Part shown: piece by piece, positions 23,703 to 32,652 of the stretch | How positions within the stretch are numbered: position 1 is the first letter of the stretch | Layout of the letters: the number at the start of each line of letters is the position of its first letter | Source: Aliicoccus persicus_A | GTDB taxonomy: Bacteria; Bacillota; Bacilli; Staphylococcales; Salinicoccaceae | NCBI GenBank assembly: GCA_020741755.1 | Contig: DYYI01000006.1 | Coordinates: forward strand, 1-38,865 | Reading direction: 5' to 3' | DNA: 38,865 nucleotides | The notes under the pieces: model-generated | What the model was told of the DNA's origin: nothing | What the model saw: only the letters and a program-made list of their open reading frames with translations | Databases searched by the model: none | Translations under genes and position numbers: made by a program

Positions 23703-23731
23703 AGTCAAAACACGAACTTTTATGGTAAAAT
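23703..23731 (+). promoter_or_regulatory. purR promoter with possible PurBox half-site
   Basis: TATGGTAAAAT gives an extended -10 (TAAAAT, 23726-23731). Just upstream, CGAACTTT (from 23713) matches the core of the PurBox. No clear second, inverted box is seen, so autoregulation is tentative. Confidence 0.4.
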
Positions 23732-23764
23732 ATCTAGTAATAATACGGAAACAGAGGTTAAATC

Positions 23765-24601
23765 ATGAAGTTTAAACGCAGTGAACGTTTGGTTGTGATG
23801 ACGCATCATTTGACGAATCATCCAAACGAATTAATACCATTAAACTACTTTGTAGAAAAATTCTCACAGGCAAAATCATCGGTAAGTGAGGATATAAAAA
23901 TTATTAAAGAAGCATTTGAAGCGGATGGTATTGGTGAAATTAAAACGACGGCTGGTGCTGGTGGTGGGATTACGTTCCATCCTGGAATCAACATTGAACA
24001 AGCCGAACTTGTTGTCGATGCTTTTATGGAAGAGATTAAATCGAGTGATAGATTGTTGCCGGGTGGGTATATGTATATGTCGGACATCATCGGGAATCCA
24101 AGTTTGATGAACGACATCGGGGAACTTATCGCAACGCTGTACAAGTCGAGTGAAATCGATGCAATCGTGACAATCGCGACAAAAGGTATTCCATTCGCAA
24201 CAGCAGTTGCACGTCAGTTAAACGTGCCAATTGCTGTCATTCGAAAGGACAACAAAGTGACGGAAGGTTCGACAGTGTCGGTAAACTATGTGTCTGGATC
24301 ATCTCGTAAAATCGAGACGATGGTTTTATCGAAAAGAACGCTGAAAGAAGGATTAAAAGTGCTCGTAGTCGACGACTTCTTGCGTGCTGGTGGTTCAATT
24401 ACTGGCGTCTTCAATTTGATGGAGGAATTTCAAGCTGAAGTCGTTGGTGTGAGTGTGCTTGTCGAGGCAAAACAAGTTGAGAACAGACGCTTTAATGATT
24501 ATACATCGATTTTAAGTGTTTCTGACATTGATGAATACAATCAAAGCTTTAACATCGAACGTGGAAATTGCATTGCACAATTAAAAGAAATGAAATCATA
24601 A
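23765..24601 (+). CDS. purR: Purine operon repressor PurR
   Basis: A 278-residue regulator. It combines an N-terminal winged-helix DNA-binding domain (ERLVVMTHHLTNHPNELIPL) with a phosphoribosyltransferase-like domain carrying the PRPP-binding motif VLVVDDFLRAGGSITG (about residues 200-215). PRPP binding releases it from PurBoxes of purine synthesis genes. The family length is about 270-285, so it is complete. ACAGAGG precedes ATG 23765. It is the first gene of the conserved purR-ridA-spoVG group and is separated from ridA by 12 bases. Confidence 0.97.
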   Translation: MKFKRSERLVVMTHHLTNHPNELIPLNYFVEKFSQAKSSVSEDIKIIKEAFEADGIGEIKTTAGAGGGITFHPGINIEQAELVVDAFMEEIKSSDRLLPGGYMYMSDIIGNPSLMNDIGELIATLYKSSEIDAIVTIATKGIPFATAVARQLNVPIAVIRKDNKVTEGSTVSVNYVSGSSRKIETMVLSKRTLKEGLKVLVVDDFLRAGGSITGVFNLMEEFQAEVVGVSVLVEAKQVENRRFNDYTSILSVSDIDEYNQSFNIERGNCIAQLKEMKS

Positions 24602-24613
24602 GGAGATTTGGAA

Positions 24614-24985
24614 ATGGAAACAATTAATTCAAATAATGTTGCGCCAGCGATCGGACCATACAGTCATGCTGTGGAAATAAATGGCATGGTATACACATCT
24701 GGAATGATCCCACTCACACCGGAAGGTGATTTAGTGAGTGACGACGTCACAGAACAGACGAAACAAGTGATGGAGAACATCAAAAATGTATTAAAAGAAG
24801 TCGATTTAACGTATAATAATATAGTCAAAACAACGATCTTTATTAAGAATATGGATGACTTCCCGAAAATCAACGATGTTTACAGTACGTACTTTTCGGA
24901 TAAATTACCATCAAGGTCGTGTGTTGAGGTAAGTCGTTTACCAAAAGATGTACAGGTCGAAATAGAAGTTATCGCATCAAGATAA
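24614..24985 (+). CDS. ridA: RidA family enamine/imine deaminase (YabJ)
   Basis: A 123-residue RidA/YjgF-fold protein that hydrolyses reactive enamines and imines formed by PLP enzymes such as threonine dehydratase. Landmarks are AIGPYSHAVEINGMVYTSG at the start and RSCVEVSRLPKDVQVEIEVIA at the end, with the substrate-binding Arg in SRSCVEVSRL. AGGAGA lies seven bases before ATG 24614; the upstream TTG at 24608 is rejected. It is linked to purR and spoVG as in Bacillus yabJ. Confidence 0.96.
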   Translation: METINSNNVAPAIGPYSHAVEINGMVYTSGMIPLTPEGDLVSDDVTEQTKQVMENIKNVLKEVDLTYNNIVKTTIFIKNMDDFPKINDVYSTYFSDKLPSRSCVEVSRLPKDVQVEIEVIASR

Positions 24986-25044
24986 TCATCACGTCCTAGA
25001 TCATGCATAAGTTGTAAGTAAGCAGACAAATAGGAGGTTTTAAA

Positions 25045-25350
25045 ATGAAGATTACAGATGTTAGATTAAGAAGGACCGAAAGTGAAGACAGCCGAATGAA
25101 GGCGCTTGTATCTATTACATTCGATGACGCATTTGTCGTTCACGACATTCGTGTTATTGAAGGAAATAATGGGTTGTTTGTTGCAATGCCATCTAAACGC
25201 ACACCAGATGGAGAATTTAGAGACATTGCGCACCCAATAAATTCAAGTATGAGACAGCAAATTCAAGAGATGATTATGGAAGTCTACAATCGTGATGAAG
25301 AAAACACGAACATCACATTTGTTGAAGAAGATTCATTTCAAATTGCATAA
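25045..25350 (+). CDS. spoVG: SpoVG family RNA/DNA-binding regulator
   Basis: A 101-residue SpoVG protein (MKITDVRLRRTESEDSRMKA, FVAMPSKRTPDGEFRDIAHP). In non-sporulating staphylococci SpoVG is a nucleic-acid-binding regulator of capsule, virulence and cell-wall genes. AGGAGG precedes ATG 25045. The gene is 59 bases after ridA and ends at a strong terminator. Confidence 0.96.
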   Translation: MKITDVRLRRTESEDSRMKALVSITFDDAFVVHDIRVIEGNNGLFVAMPSKRTPDGEFRDIAHPINSSMRQQIQEMIMEVYNRDEENTNITFVEEDSFQIA

Positions 25351-25358
25351 TAAATTGG

Positions 25359-25381
25359 AGAGCGCTTCGGCGCTCTTTTTT
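25359..25381 (+). terminator. Terminator after spoVG
   Basis: AGAGCGC, TTCG tetraloop, GCGCTCT, then a T run. It closes the purR-ridA-spoVG unit. Confidence 0.93.
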
Positions 25382-25396
25382 TGACCTTTCGATTGC

Positions 25397-25425
25397 TTGA
25401 ATCTACTCTTAGACTAAAATATAAT
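25397..25425 (+). promoter_or_regulatory. Sigma-A promoter for glmU-prs
   Basis: TTGAAT (25397-25402), 17 bases, TATAAT (25420-25425), about 28 bases upstream of the glmU start. Confidence 0.75.
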
Positions 25426-25452
25426 AATAGTATTGACGATTAGGAGGATTCT

Positions 25453-26808
25453 ATGAATACAAGAGCGATTATATTAGCTGCAGGTAAAGGTACTCGGATG
25501 AAATCTGAAACGCCAAAAGTATTACATAAAGTTTGCGGTAAGCCGATGCTTGGACATGTCGTAGATAATTTGAAAGCATCAGGTGTTGAAGATATTTATG
25601 CAGTACTTGGACATAAGGCTGACATGGTACAAGCACATTTTGGAGATGCATTTAAAACGGCTATTCAAAAAGAACAACTCGGGACAGGACATGCAGTCAT
25701 GCAGTTTGAATCGCAATTAGAAGGGGCAGACGGTCAGACTGTCGTTATTTGTGGTGATACACCCTTAATCAGTGATGAGACGATTCGTGGTTTTATTGAC
25801 CATCACAATAACTCCGGTGCAAAAGCGACGGTGTTAACTGCAACAACGGACAATCCTCACGGGTATGGACGCATTATTCGTAATGATTCGGGTACAGTTG
25901 AACATATCGTTGAAGAGAAAGATGCAACGGATGAAGAACGTAAAGTGACTGAAATCAACACGGGAACTTTTATCTTTGATAACAAGTCATTATTCAATGC
26001 ATTAAAATCAGTAACAAACGACAATGCGCAAGGCGAATACTACTTGCCAGACGTGCTAAAGATTTTACGTGATGAAAACGAAACTGTTGCTGCATTTGCG
26101 TGTGAAGACTTTAGCGAAACGATCGGTATCAATGATCGAATTGCACTTGCTGCTGCTGAAGAAACATTACGTCAGACTATCAATCTCAAGCACATGAAAA
26201 ATGGTGTGACATTGATTGATCCGAAAAACACGTACATCGACAAAGATGTTACGATTGGAAACGACACGATTATTCAACCGAATGTGACGATTAGCGGCCA
26301 GACGACAATCGGTAGCAACGTATCGATTTCATCTAGCAGTGAAATTGTCGATAGTAATATCGGTAATGACGTAACGATTAGACAATCTGTTATTCATGGC
26401 TCGGTTGTTGGAGATGGCTCGAACGTTGGACCATTCGCTCAGCTTCGACCAGAATCTAATCTTGGTAAAAACATCAAGATCGGTAACTTCGTTGAGGTGA
26501 AGAAATCGACACTTGAAGATGATGTGAAAGTGTCTCACCTAAGCTACATCGGTGATGCATCAATTGGTGAAAACACGAATGTGGGCTGTGGCACGATTAC
26601 AGTGAATTATGATGGTAAGAACAAACACCTGACGAAGATTGGTCGCGATTCATTCATCGGTTGTAACTCAAACTTAGTTGCGCCAGTAAAGATAGGTGAT
26701 AATTCATTCATCGCTGCGGGTTCTACGATTACAGATGATGTACCAGATGACAGTTTAGCAATTGGCCGTGCGCGTCAAACAAATAAAGAAGACTACTACA
26801 AAAAATAA
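25453..26808 (+). CDS. glmU: Bifunctional UDP-GlcNAc pyrophosphorylase / GlcN-1-P acetyltransferase
   Basis: A 451-residue enzyme that acetylates glucosamine-1-phosphate and then couples it to UTP, giving UDP-GlcNAc for peptidoglycan and teichoic acids. The N-terminal uridylyltransferase starts with AAGKGTRMKSETPKVLHKV. The C-terminal half is a left-handed beta-helix of hexapeptide repeats (TIGNDTIIQPNVTISG, SFIGCNSNLVAPVKIGDNS). Length matches the family. AGGAGG precedes the ATG. prs follows after 11 bases. Confidence 0.98.
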   Translation: MNTRAIILAAGKGTRMKSETPKVLHKVCGKPMLGHVVDNLKASGVEDIYAVLGHKADMVQAHFGDAFKTAIQKEQLGTGHAVMQFESQLEGADGQTVVICGDTPLISDETIRGFIDHHNNSGAKATVLTATTDNPHGYGRIIRNDSGTVEHIVEEKDATDEERKVTEINTGTFIFDNKSLFNALKSVTNDNAQGEYYLPDVLKILRDENETVAAFACEDFSETIGINDRIALAAAEETLRQTINLKHMKNGVTLIDPKNTYIDKDVTIGNDTIIQPNVTISGQTTIGSNVSISSSSEIVDSNIGNDVTIRQSVIHGSVVGDGSNVGPFAQLRPESNLGKNIKIGNFVEVKKSTLEDDVKVSHLSYIGDASIGENTNVGCGTITVNYDGKNKHLTKIGRDSFIGCNSNLVAPVKIGDNSFIAAGSTITDDVPDDSLAIGRARQTNKEDYYKK

Positions 26809-26819
26809 CGGAGGCTTTC

Positions 26820-27791
26820 ATGGAAGCATTTAACGATAAGTACAAAAATTCTAAACTCAGATTGTTCTCATTGAACGGAAACGAACCACTCGCAGAAGAA
26901 ATTGCAGAAAAAATTGGTATAGAACTCGGACAATGTGAAGTGAAGCGCTTCTCAGACGAAGAGATTTCAATCAGCATTGAAGAGAGTGTTCGGGGATGTG
27001 ATTGCTTTATTGTCCAACCAACATCACAGCCTGTAAATGAGCACTTGATGGAATTACTTATTATGATCGATGCATTAAAACGTGCGTCAGCAGCTAACAT
27101 CAATGTCGTCATGCCTTATTACGGCTATGCACGTCAGGATAGAAAGAGTAAATCACGTGAGCCGATTACAGCAAAGCTCGTTGCGAACTTGATGGAAAAA
27201 GCTGGCGCGGATCGCGTGATTGTGCTTGATCTACACGCACCACAGATTCAAGGATTCTTTGATGTACCGATTGACCATTTGATGAGTGTAAATCTTTTAT
27301 CGGATTACTTTATCGACAATACGGACTTAAACTTTGAAGAGGTCGTCGTTGTGTCACCAGACCACGGTGGCGTGACACGTGCACGCAAAATGGCGGACCG
27401 TTTAAAAACACCGATTGCAATAATCGATAAAAGACGTCCAAAGCCAAATGTTTCAGAAGTGATGAATATCGTTGGTGAAATCGATGGACGCACAGCGATT
27501 ATTATCGATGACATCATCGATACAGGTGGAACGATCAAACAAGCGGCACAAGCACTTTTAGATAAGGGTGCTAAAGAAGTATACGCATGTTGTACACACC
27601 CTGTGCTCAGTGGGCCAGCCATTGAGAGACTTGAGGAATCAGTCATTAAAGAAGTTGTTGTGACAAACTCAATTCAACTCGGTCCAGAGAAGAAAATAGA
27701 CAAGATAAAAGAACTATCGATTGCTGGATTGTTATCTGAAGCGATCATCCGCGTCTATGAAGAAGAGTCTGTCAGCACACTGTTCGATTAA
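26820..27791 (+). CDS. prs: Ribose-phosphate pyrophosphokinase
   Basis: A 323-residue class I PRPP synthase making PRPP from ribose 5-phosphate and ATP for nucleotide, His and Trp synthesis. Motifs seen are YYGYARQDRKSKSREPI, VLDLHAPQIQGFFDVP, VVVSPDHGGVTRARKMAD, and the PRPP loop IIIDDIIDTGGTI. GGAGG precedes ATG 26820. It shares an operon with glmU. Its product also sets the signal sensed by PurR. Confidence 0.98.
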   Translation: MEAFNDKYKNSKLRLFSLNGNEPLAEEIAEKIGIELGQCEVKRFSDEEISISIEESVRGCDCFIVQPTSQPVNEHLMELLIMIDALKRASAANINVVMPYYGYARQDRKSKSREPITAKLVANLMEKAGADRVIVLDLHAPQIQGFFDVPIDHLMSVNLLSDYFIDNTDLNFEEVVVVSPDHGGVTRARKMADRLKTPIAIIDKRRPKPNVSEVMNIVGEIDGRTAIIIDDIIDTGGTIKQAAQALLDKGAKEVYACCTHPVLSGPAIERLEESVIKEVVVTNSIQLGPEKKIDKIKELSIAGLLSEAIIRVYEEESVSTLFD

Positions 27792-27894
27792 AACTTTTAA
27801 AATAATTACATTTATGCTACAATTGAAAATGATTTTGTGTTAAAATTATGAAATGCAAATTGTCGATTAAGTTAAAGGAAGGTGGAATTCGTCC

Positions 27895-28548
27895 ATGGCA
27901 AAATTAAATGCAGCGACTAGAACACATCATTCGAATCGCTCAGAGCTTAGTGAAATCCGTAACAACGGTGGAATTCCGTGCGTTATCTATGGTTATCAAA
28001 CAGAAAATACAAGTGTTTCTGTAAAAGAGAACGAATTTATTAAAGTTATTCGTGAAGTAGGACGTAACGGGGTTATCGATTTACAAACTGGTGAAGATGC
28101 AGTTAAAGTGATGGTATCTGACTATCAGTTTGATGCAATGAAAAACCAAATTACACATATTGACTTCTTAGCAATCAATATGAACCAAGAACAAACAGTT
28201 GATGTTTCAATCACATTAGTTGGTGAAGCACCAGGTGCTGGTGAAGGTGGCGTTATTGAACAACCGACATTCACAGTAAGTGTTACTGCAAAACCTGCTG
28301 ATATCCCTGAAACAATTGAAGTTGATATTTCAGAAATGAATATCGGAGATACTTATTATGTATCTGACGTCCGTTCTAAAGGTAACTTCGTTATCGAAGA
28401 TGAAGATGATGTTGCACTTGTAACATGTCATGTTCCTGCTGTTGAAGAGGAACCAGAAGAAGGCGAAGAAGTCGATGAAGCGGATGTACCAGTAATCGGT
28501 GAAGAAGATGAAGAGTCTTCAGAAGAAGAAACAGAAAAAGAAGACTAA
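27895..28548 (+). CDS. rplY: Ribosomal protein bL25, long Ctc-type form
   Basis: A 217-residue bL25 protein that binds 5S rRNA. It has the N-terminal L25 domain (RTHHSNRSELSEIRNNGGIP), the TL5-like C-terminal domain, and a strongly acidic tail (from about residue 182, EEEPEEGEEVDEAD). It corresponds to Bacillus ctc, a stress-related gene. I could not find a sigma-B promoter in the 103-base upstream gap, only A/T-rich sigma-A-like boxes. AGGAAGGTGG lies about ten bases before the ATG. Confidence 0.95.
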   Translation: MAKLNAATRTHHSNRSELSEIRNNGGIPCVIYGYQTENTSVSVKENEFIKVIREVGRNGVIDLQTGEDAVKVMVSDYQFDAMKNQITHIDFLAINMNQEQTVDVSITLVGEAPGAGEGGVIEQPTFTVSVTAKPADIPETIEVDISEMNIGDTYYVSDVRSKGNFVIEDEDDVALVTCHVPAVEEEPEEGEEVDEADVPVIGEEDEESSEEETEKED

Positions 28549-28570
28549 TTTTAATAATGAACGAAACTTT

Positions 28571-28602
28571 ACGAGCGGTGGATCTTCCATCGCTCGTTTT
28601 TA
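28571..28602 (+). terminator. Terminator after rplY
   Basis: ACGAGCG (28571-28577) pairs with CGCTCGT (28591-28597), with inner TGG/CCA pairing and a short T run. Confidence 0.82.
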
Positions 28603-28616
28603 ACGAGGTGTAGATG

Positions 28617-29189
28617 ATGAAATGTATTGTAGGATTAGGTAACCCTGGTAAGAAATACGATCAGACGCGACACAACATCGGTTTTATGGTCGTGGATGCG
28701 TTATCTGATGCACTAAATATTCCGCTCGACAACAAAAAATTTAAATGTGATTATGGTATTGGACTTGTTGGTTCAGAAAAAGTGATGCTCGTAAAACCTC
28801 AAACATTTATGAACTTATCTGGAGAAGGTGTTCGCCCACTCGTCGATTATTATAATATTGAACTAGAAGATGTGTTTGTACTCTATGATGATTTGGATCT
28901 ATCATTAGGTACGCTAAGATTGCGTCAAAAAGGCAGTGGTGGTGGACATAATGGTATCAAATCATTAAACCAACACTTCGGTTCTGAAAAATATAAACGA
29001 CTGCGCATCGGAATCGATCGACCACTACCTGGAGAATCTGTGTCACGCTATGTGTTAAGCACGTTTAGAAAAGATGATGCAGAATTACTCGATAAAGTGA
29101 TTGCGCAATCAACAAAAGCGAGCGAAGCATTTATCTCTGAACCATTTAATACTGTGATGAATAACTTTAACGGTGATGTCAATGAATGA
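28617..29189 (+). CDS. pth: Peptidyl-tRNA hydrolase
   Basis: A 190-residue enzyme that recycles peptidyl-tRNA released from stalled ribosomes. Motifs are GLGNPGKKYDQTRHNIGFM with the catalytic His, VKPQTFMNLSGEGV, and DDLDLSLGTLRLRQKGSGGG (read in parts). ATG 28617 is placed eight bases after GAGG; the adjacent ATG 28614 is too close. The 3' end overlaps the mfd start, so the two are translationally coupled. Confidence 0.97.
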   Translation: MKCIVGLGNPGKKYDQTRHNIGFMVVDALSDALNIPLDNKKFKCDYGIGLVGSEKVMLVKPQTFMNLSGEGVRPLVDYYNIELEDVFVLYDDLDLSLGTLRLRQKGSGGGHNGIKSLNQHFGSEKYKRLRIGIDRPLPGESVSRYVLSTFRKDDAELLDKVIAQSTKASEAFISEPFNTVMNNFNGDVNE

Positions 29190-32100
29190 TCTCGTACACA
29201 AACGTATTACAGAAGACTCGAGGTTTAATGAAATACTCAATCACCATGATGATCTGAATATGTTAGTCAGTGGCATTAATGATGACTTCAAACCTGTGCT
29301 CTTATATGAACTATACAAAGAGTCAGAAGGTAGTATCGTCATCATTGTCAAGAACAATCACCAGATGGAAAAGCTCGCGGCCACACTGTATGACATGATG
29401 GATAATGTGTACACATTCCCGATGGGGGACATCATGATTGAGAACCATTCGAAGCAATCTCCGGAATTTAAACAAGCTCGCCTAACGACATTATCCGCCT
29501 TGGCTAAAAATGAGTCAGGGCTATTTCTCGTGCCTGCACAAGCGCTGTTAAAACCACTGATGTCTAAAGAGCGCTTGCTGTCTTACGAGCATACGATTCG
29601 TAATGGTGATCAATTAGATTATGAGACGATTCCGAAAGAACTCGTGGCGCGTGGTTACAATCGTATGAAGCAAGCGGCTAATATCGGTGAGTTTGCTATA
29701 CGTGGGGATATTATTGATATTTATATGCACAGTGGTTTTTATCGGATTGAATTGTTTGATGATATTGTAGATTCACTTAGAGAAATCGATCCTGAAACGC
29801 AGCGTTCCATTAAAAATATTGAGTCTGTGTTCATCGGGGCAATCGAAGAATTTATATTAGAATCGTCAGAGATTGAATTATTACTCGAAGAATTAAATAC
29901 GCTCTATGATGACACGGTGGGTGTGATCAATGATGATGCGAAAGAGACACTGGATGAGTACATGGCCATCATCGGTCAGGAAGGGCTCAGACATCAGTAT
30001 TTAAGTCCGTATGCCCATTTAATACAAGAAAAAAAAGTATCGATCTTAGATTATATTAAAGGCCACAGAATCATTATCGATGAGCTGACGACAATAGAAA
30101 ATGCGTATCAGACCGAAGTGGAGTCGGTCTCTTCGTTCTATACTTCTATGGTTGAAACCGGACGCACATTTAAAGGTGCAGCCTATTATCTAGAAGGAGA
30201 GCTCGAGCGATTGCTCAGCTATCCAAGTCTCACTTTCTTTAATTTGTTTACGAAAAATATGCCGGTAGAGATCGGTCATATTATGAAAATCTCAATCAAA
30301 CCGACTGAAATTTATTATGGTCAGTATGACATCTTAGCTTCTAATTTGAATAAGATGGTTCAAGATGGTTATTTAATTAACATCATCTTGCAGGATGAAG
30401 CGGAATTAAAAAAGACACACCAAATGTTGGAAGATTTAAAAATTCATTCATATATTCATGAAATCCCGGTGGAATCAGGCATCGTCCTAACGACAGGCGT
30501 TATGCCAAAAGGATTCATTCTGCCGTTCATGAGCCTTGCAGTATTGACGTCGAAAGAACTTTACAATAAGACAGCGAAAGTGCGTAAACGTCGGAAGTCA
30601 TTGTCCAATGCCGAGAAGATAAAATCCTATCAAGAGCTCAATGTCGGCGACTATGTTGTGCATATTCATCACGGTGTTGGTCGCTATATGGGGATTGAAA
30701 CGATGGAAGTTCAAGGTATCCATAATGACTACATGAAGTTGCAATACAAAGGGACGGACCAGATTTTTATCCCTGTGGATCAGATGAATCTTGTCCAAAA
30801 GTATGTATCAAGTGATGATGGTGCGCCGCGTATGCACCGTCTCGGTGGTAGTGAATGGAAGAAGACGAAGGCAAAAGTCGAAGCAAATGTTAACGAAATT
30901 GCTGAAGAGTTGTTGAAATTGTATGAAGCACGTGCGAGTGCGGTTGGCTTCCAGTTTTCACCAGATACAGAAATGCAGGATCAGTTTGAGCTGAAGTTCC
31001 CTTACGAACCGACACCAGACCAGATTGCTTCGGTGAATGAAATCAAGCGTGATATGGAAGATATTAAGCCGATGGACCGCTTGTTATGTGGTGATGTTGG
31101 TTACGGTAAAACCGAGGTAGCTATTCGTGCTGCGTTTAAAGCAGTGCAAGATGGTAAGCAAGTCGCTTTCTTAGTGCCAACGACAATTTTAGCGGCACAA
31201 CATTTTGAAAGTTTCCTTGAGCGGATTGAAGACTTTCCGGTCAATGTATCGATGATGAGTCGCTTTAGAACACCAAAGCAGTTAAAGGAAACGCGTGAAG
31301 GTCTCGCCGACGGCACGATTGATATCGTCATAGGGACACATACTATATTGTCTAAAAATGTTCAATTTAAAGACTTAGGATTGCTCATTGTGGATGAAGA
31401 ACAACGCTTTGGTGTGCGGCATAAAGAGCGCATCAAGCAGATGAAGACAAACGTTGATGTGTTAACACTGACAGCAACACCGATACCGAGAACGTTGCAC
31501 ATGAGTTTAACCGGTGTCAGAGACTTATCAGTTATCGAGACACCGCCGGAAAACAGATTCCCAGTACAAACTTATGTGCTGGAATACGATGGAAACTTCG
31601 CGAGAGAAGCGATTGAACGCGAGCTTGCACGTGATGGGCAAGTGTATTATTTACACAACCGTGTCGATACGATTTACCAGAAAAAAGATCAGGTAGAGAT
31701 GATGGTGCCTGATGCAAATGTCGGTGTCATGCATGCACAAATGAGTGAAAAAGAAATTGAAGAGACGATGTTTAATTTCGTCAACGGCGCGTATGATGTC
31801 ATCGTCACGACGACGATTATTGAAACGGGTGTCGATGTGCCAAATGCGAATACGCTGATCATTGACGATGCTGATCGTTTCGGGCTGAGCCAGCTGTATC
31901 AGCTCCGAGGACGCGTCGGTCGAAGCAACCGTATCAGTTATGCGTATTTGTTCCATCAGCCAAACAAAGTGCTGACAGAAATTGCAGAAAAGCGACTTGA
32001 AGCCATTAAAGAATACACAGAGCTCGGTAGTGGATTTAAAATCGCCATGCGCGATTTAAATATTCGCGGTGCCGGTAACTTGCTCGGTAAACACCAGTCT

Positions 32101-32652
32101 GGATTCATCGATTCAGTCGGCTACGAGCTGTATTCGGAAATGTTGGAAGAAGCGGTGTTAGAAAAGCGTGGAATCGAAACAGAACCACCAGCAGAAACAG
32201 TGCCGATTGATATACAAGTCGATGCTTACTTGCCAGGTACTTATATTGCACATGAGCAATATAAAATTGATATTTATAAACGCTTGCGCAGTGTGACGAC
32301 GATACAAGGCATTATGGATATTGAAGACGAGCTCATCGACCGATTTGGTGATTATCCGGTTGAAGTGGAACGATTGATCCAACTGGTGCGTGTGCGTGTC
32401 TATGCACTACAATTCGGCATTTACAAAATTCATGAAGATAAACGGCATTTTTATCTTTCAGTGTCAGCTATTTCGACTGCACAAATCGACGGTCAAAAGC
32501 TGTTTGAAGATACCGAGAAGTTCGGGAAAATTCTAAAGATACAAGTGCAGAATAATGAGCTGCAGCTGCAGCTGAGAGATAAGTCATTACACACGTTAGT
32601 TGAATTGATGGCTCTGATTCAAGACAGCTTGAAACTGGAGGAAATTGTATGA
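29182..32652 (+). CDS. mfd: Transcription-repair coupling factor Mfd
   Basis: A 1156-residue DNA translocase that displaces RNA polymerase stalled at lesions and recruits UvrA. Order: UvrB-like N-terminal domains, the RNA-polymerase interaction domain (NVGDYVVHIHHGVGRYMGIE), RecG-like helicase lobes with Walker A GDVGYGKT and DEEQRFGVRHKERIK, motif VI (QLYQLRGRVGRSNR), and the TRCF C-terminal domain (AYLPGTYIAHEQYKIDIYKRL). I chose ATG 29182 (MNDLVHKR), overlapping the pth stop; ATG 29176 remains possible. Overlap of four bases with the next gene. Confidence 0.97.
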   Translation: MNDLVHKRITEDSRFNEILNHHDDLNMLVSGINDDFKPVLLYELYKESEGSIVIIVKNNHQMEKLAATLYDMMDNVYTFPMGDIMIENHSKQSPEFKQARLTTLSALAKNESGLFLVPAQALLKPLMSKERLLSYEHTIRNGDQLDYETIPKELVARGYNRMKQAANIGEFAIRGDIIDIYMHSGFYRIELFDDIVDSLREIDPETQRSIKNIESVFIGAIEEFILESSEIELLLEELNTLYDDTVGVINDDAKETLDEYMAIIGQEGLRHQYLSPYAHLIQEKKVSILDYIKGHRIIIDELTTIENAYQTEVESVSSFYTSMVETGRTFKGAAYYLEGELERLLSYPSLTFFNLFTKNMPVEIGHIMKISIKPTEIYYGQYDILASNLNKMVQDGYLINIILQDEAELKKTHQMLEDLKIHSYIHEIPVESGIVLTTGVMPKGFILPFMSLAVLTSKELYNKTAKVRKRRKSLSNAEKIKSYQELNVGDYVVHIHHGVGRYMGIETMEVQGIHNDYMKLQYKGTDQIFIPVDQMNLVQKYVSSDDGAPRMHRLGGSEWKKTKAKVEANVNEIAEELLKLYEARASAVGFQFSPDTEMQDQFELKFPYEPTPDQIASVNEIKRDMEDIKPMDRLLCGDVGYGKTEVAIRAAFKAVQDGKQVAFLVPTTILAAQHFESFLERIEDFPVNVSMMSRFRTPKQLKETREGLADGTIDIVIGTHTILSKNVQFKDLGLLIVDEEQRFGVRHKERIKQMKTNVDVLTLTATPIPRTLHMSLTGVRDLSVIETPPENRFPVQTYVLEYDGNFAREAIERELARDGQVYYLHNRVDTIYQKKDQVEMMVPDANVGVMHAQMSEKEIEETMFNFVNGAYDVIVTTTIIETGVDVPNANTLIIDDADRFGLSQLYQLRGRVGRSNRISYAYLFHQPNKVLTEIAEKRLEAIKEYTELGSGFKIAMRDLNIRGAGNLLGKHQSGFIDSVGYELYSEMLEEAVLEKRGIETEPPAETVPIDIQVDAYLPGTYIAHEQYKIDIYKRLRSVTTIQGIMDIEDELIDRFGDYPVEVERLIQLVRVRVYALQFGIYKIHEDKRHFYLSVSAISTAQIDGQKLFEDTEKFGKILKIQVQNNELQLQLRDKSLHTLVELMALIQDSLKLEEIV

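Noticed and set aside
27792..27894. Sigma-B promoter before rplY/ctc
   Set aside because: No GTTT(A/T)A followed at 12-15 bases by GGG(A/T)AT could be found; only A/T-rich sigma-A-like boxes.
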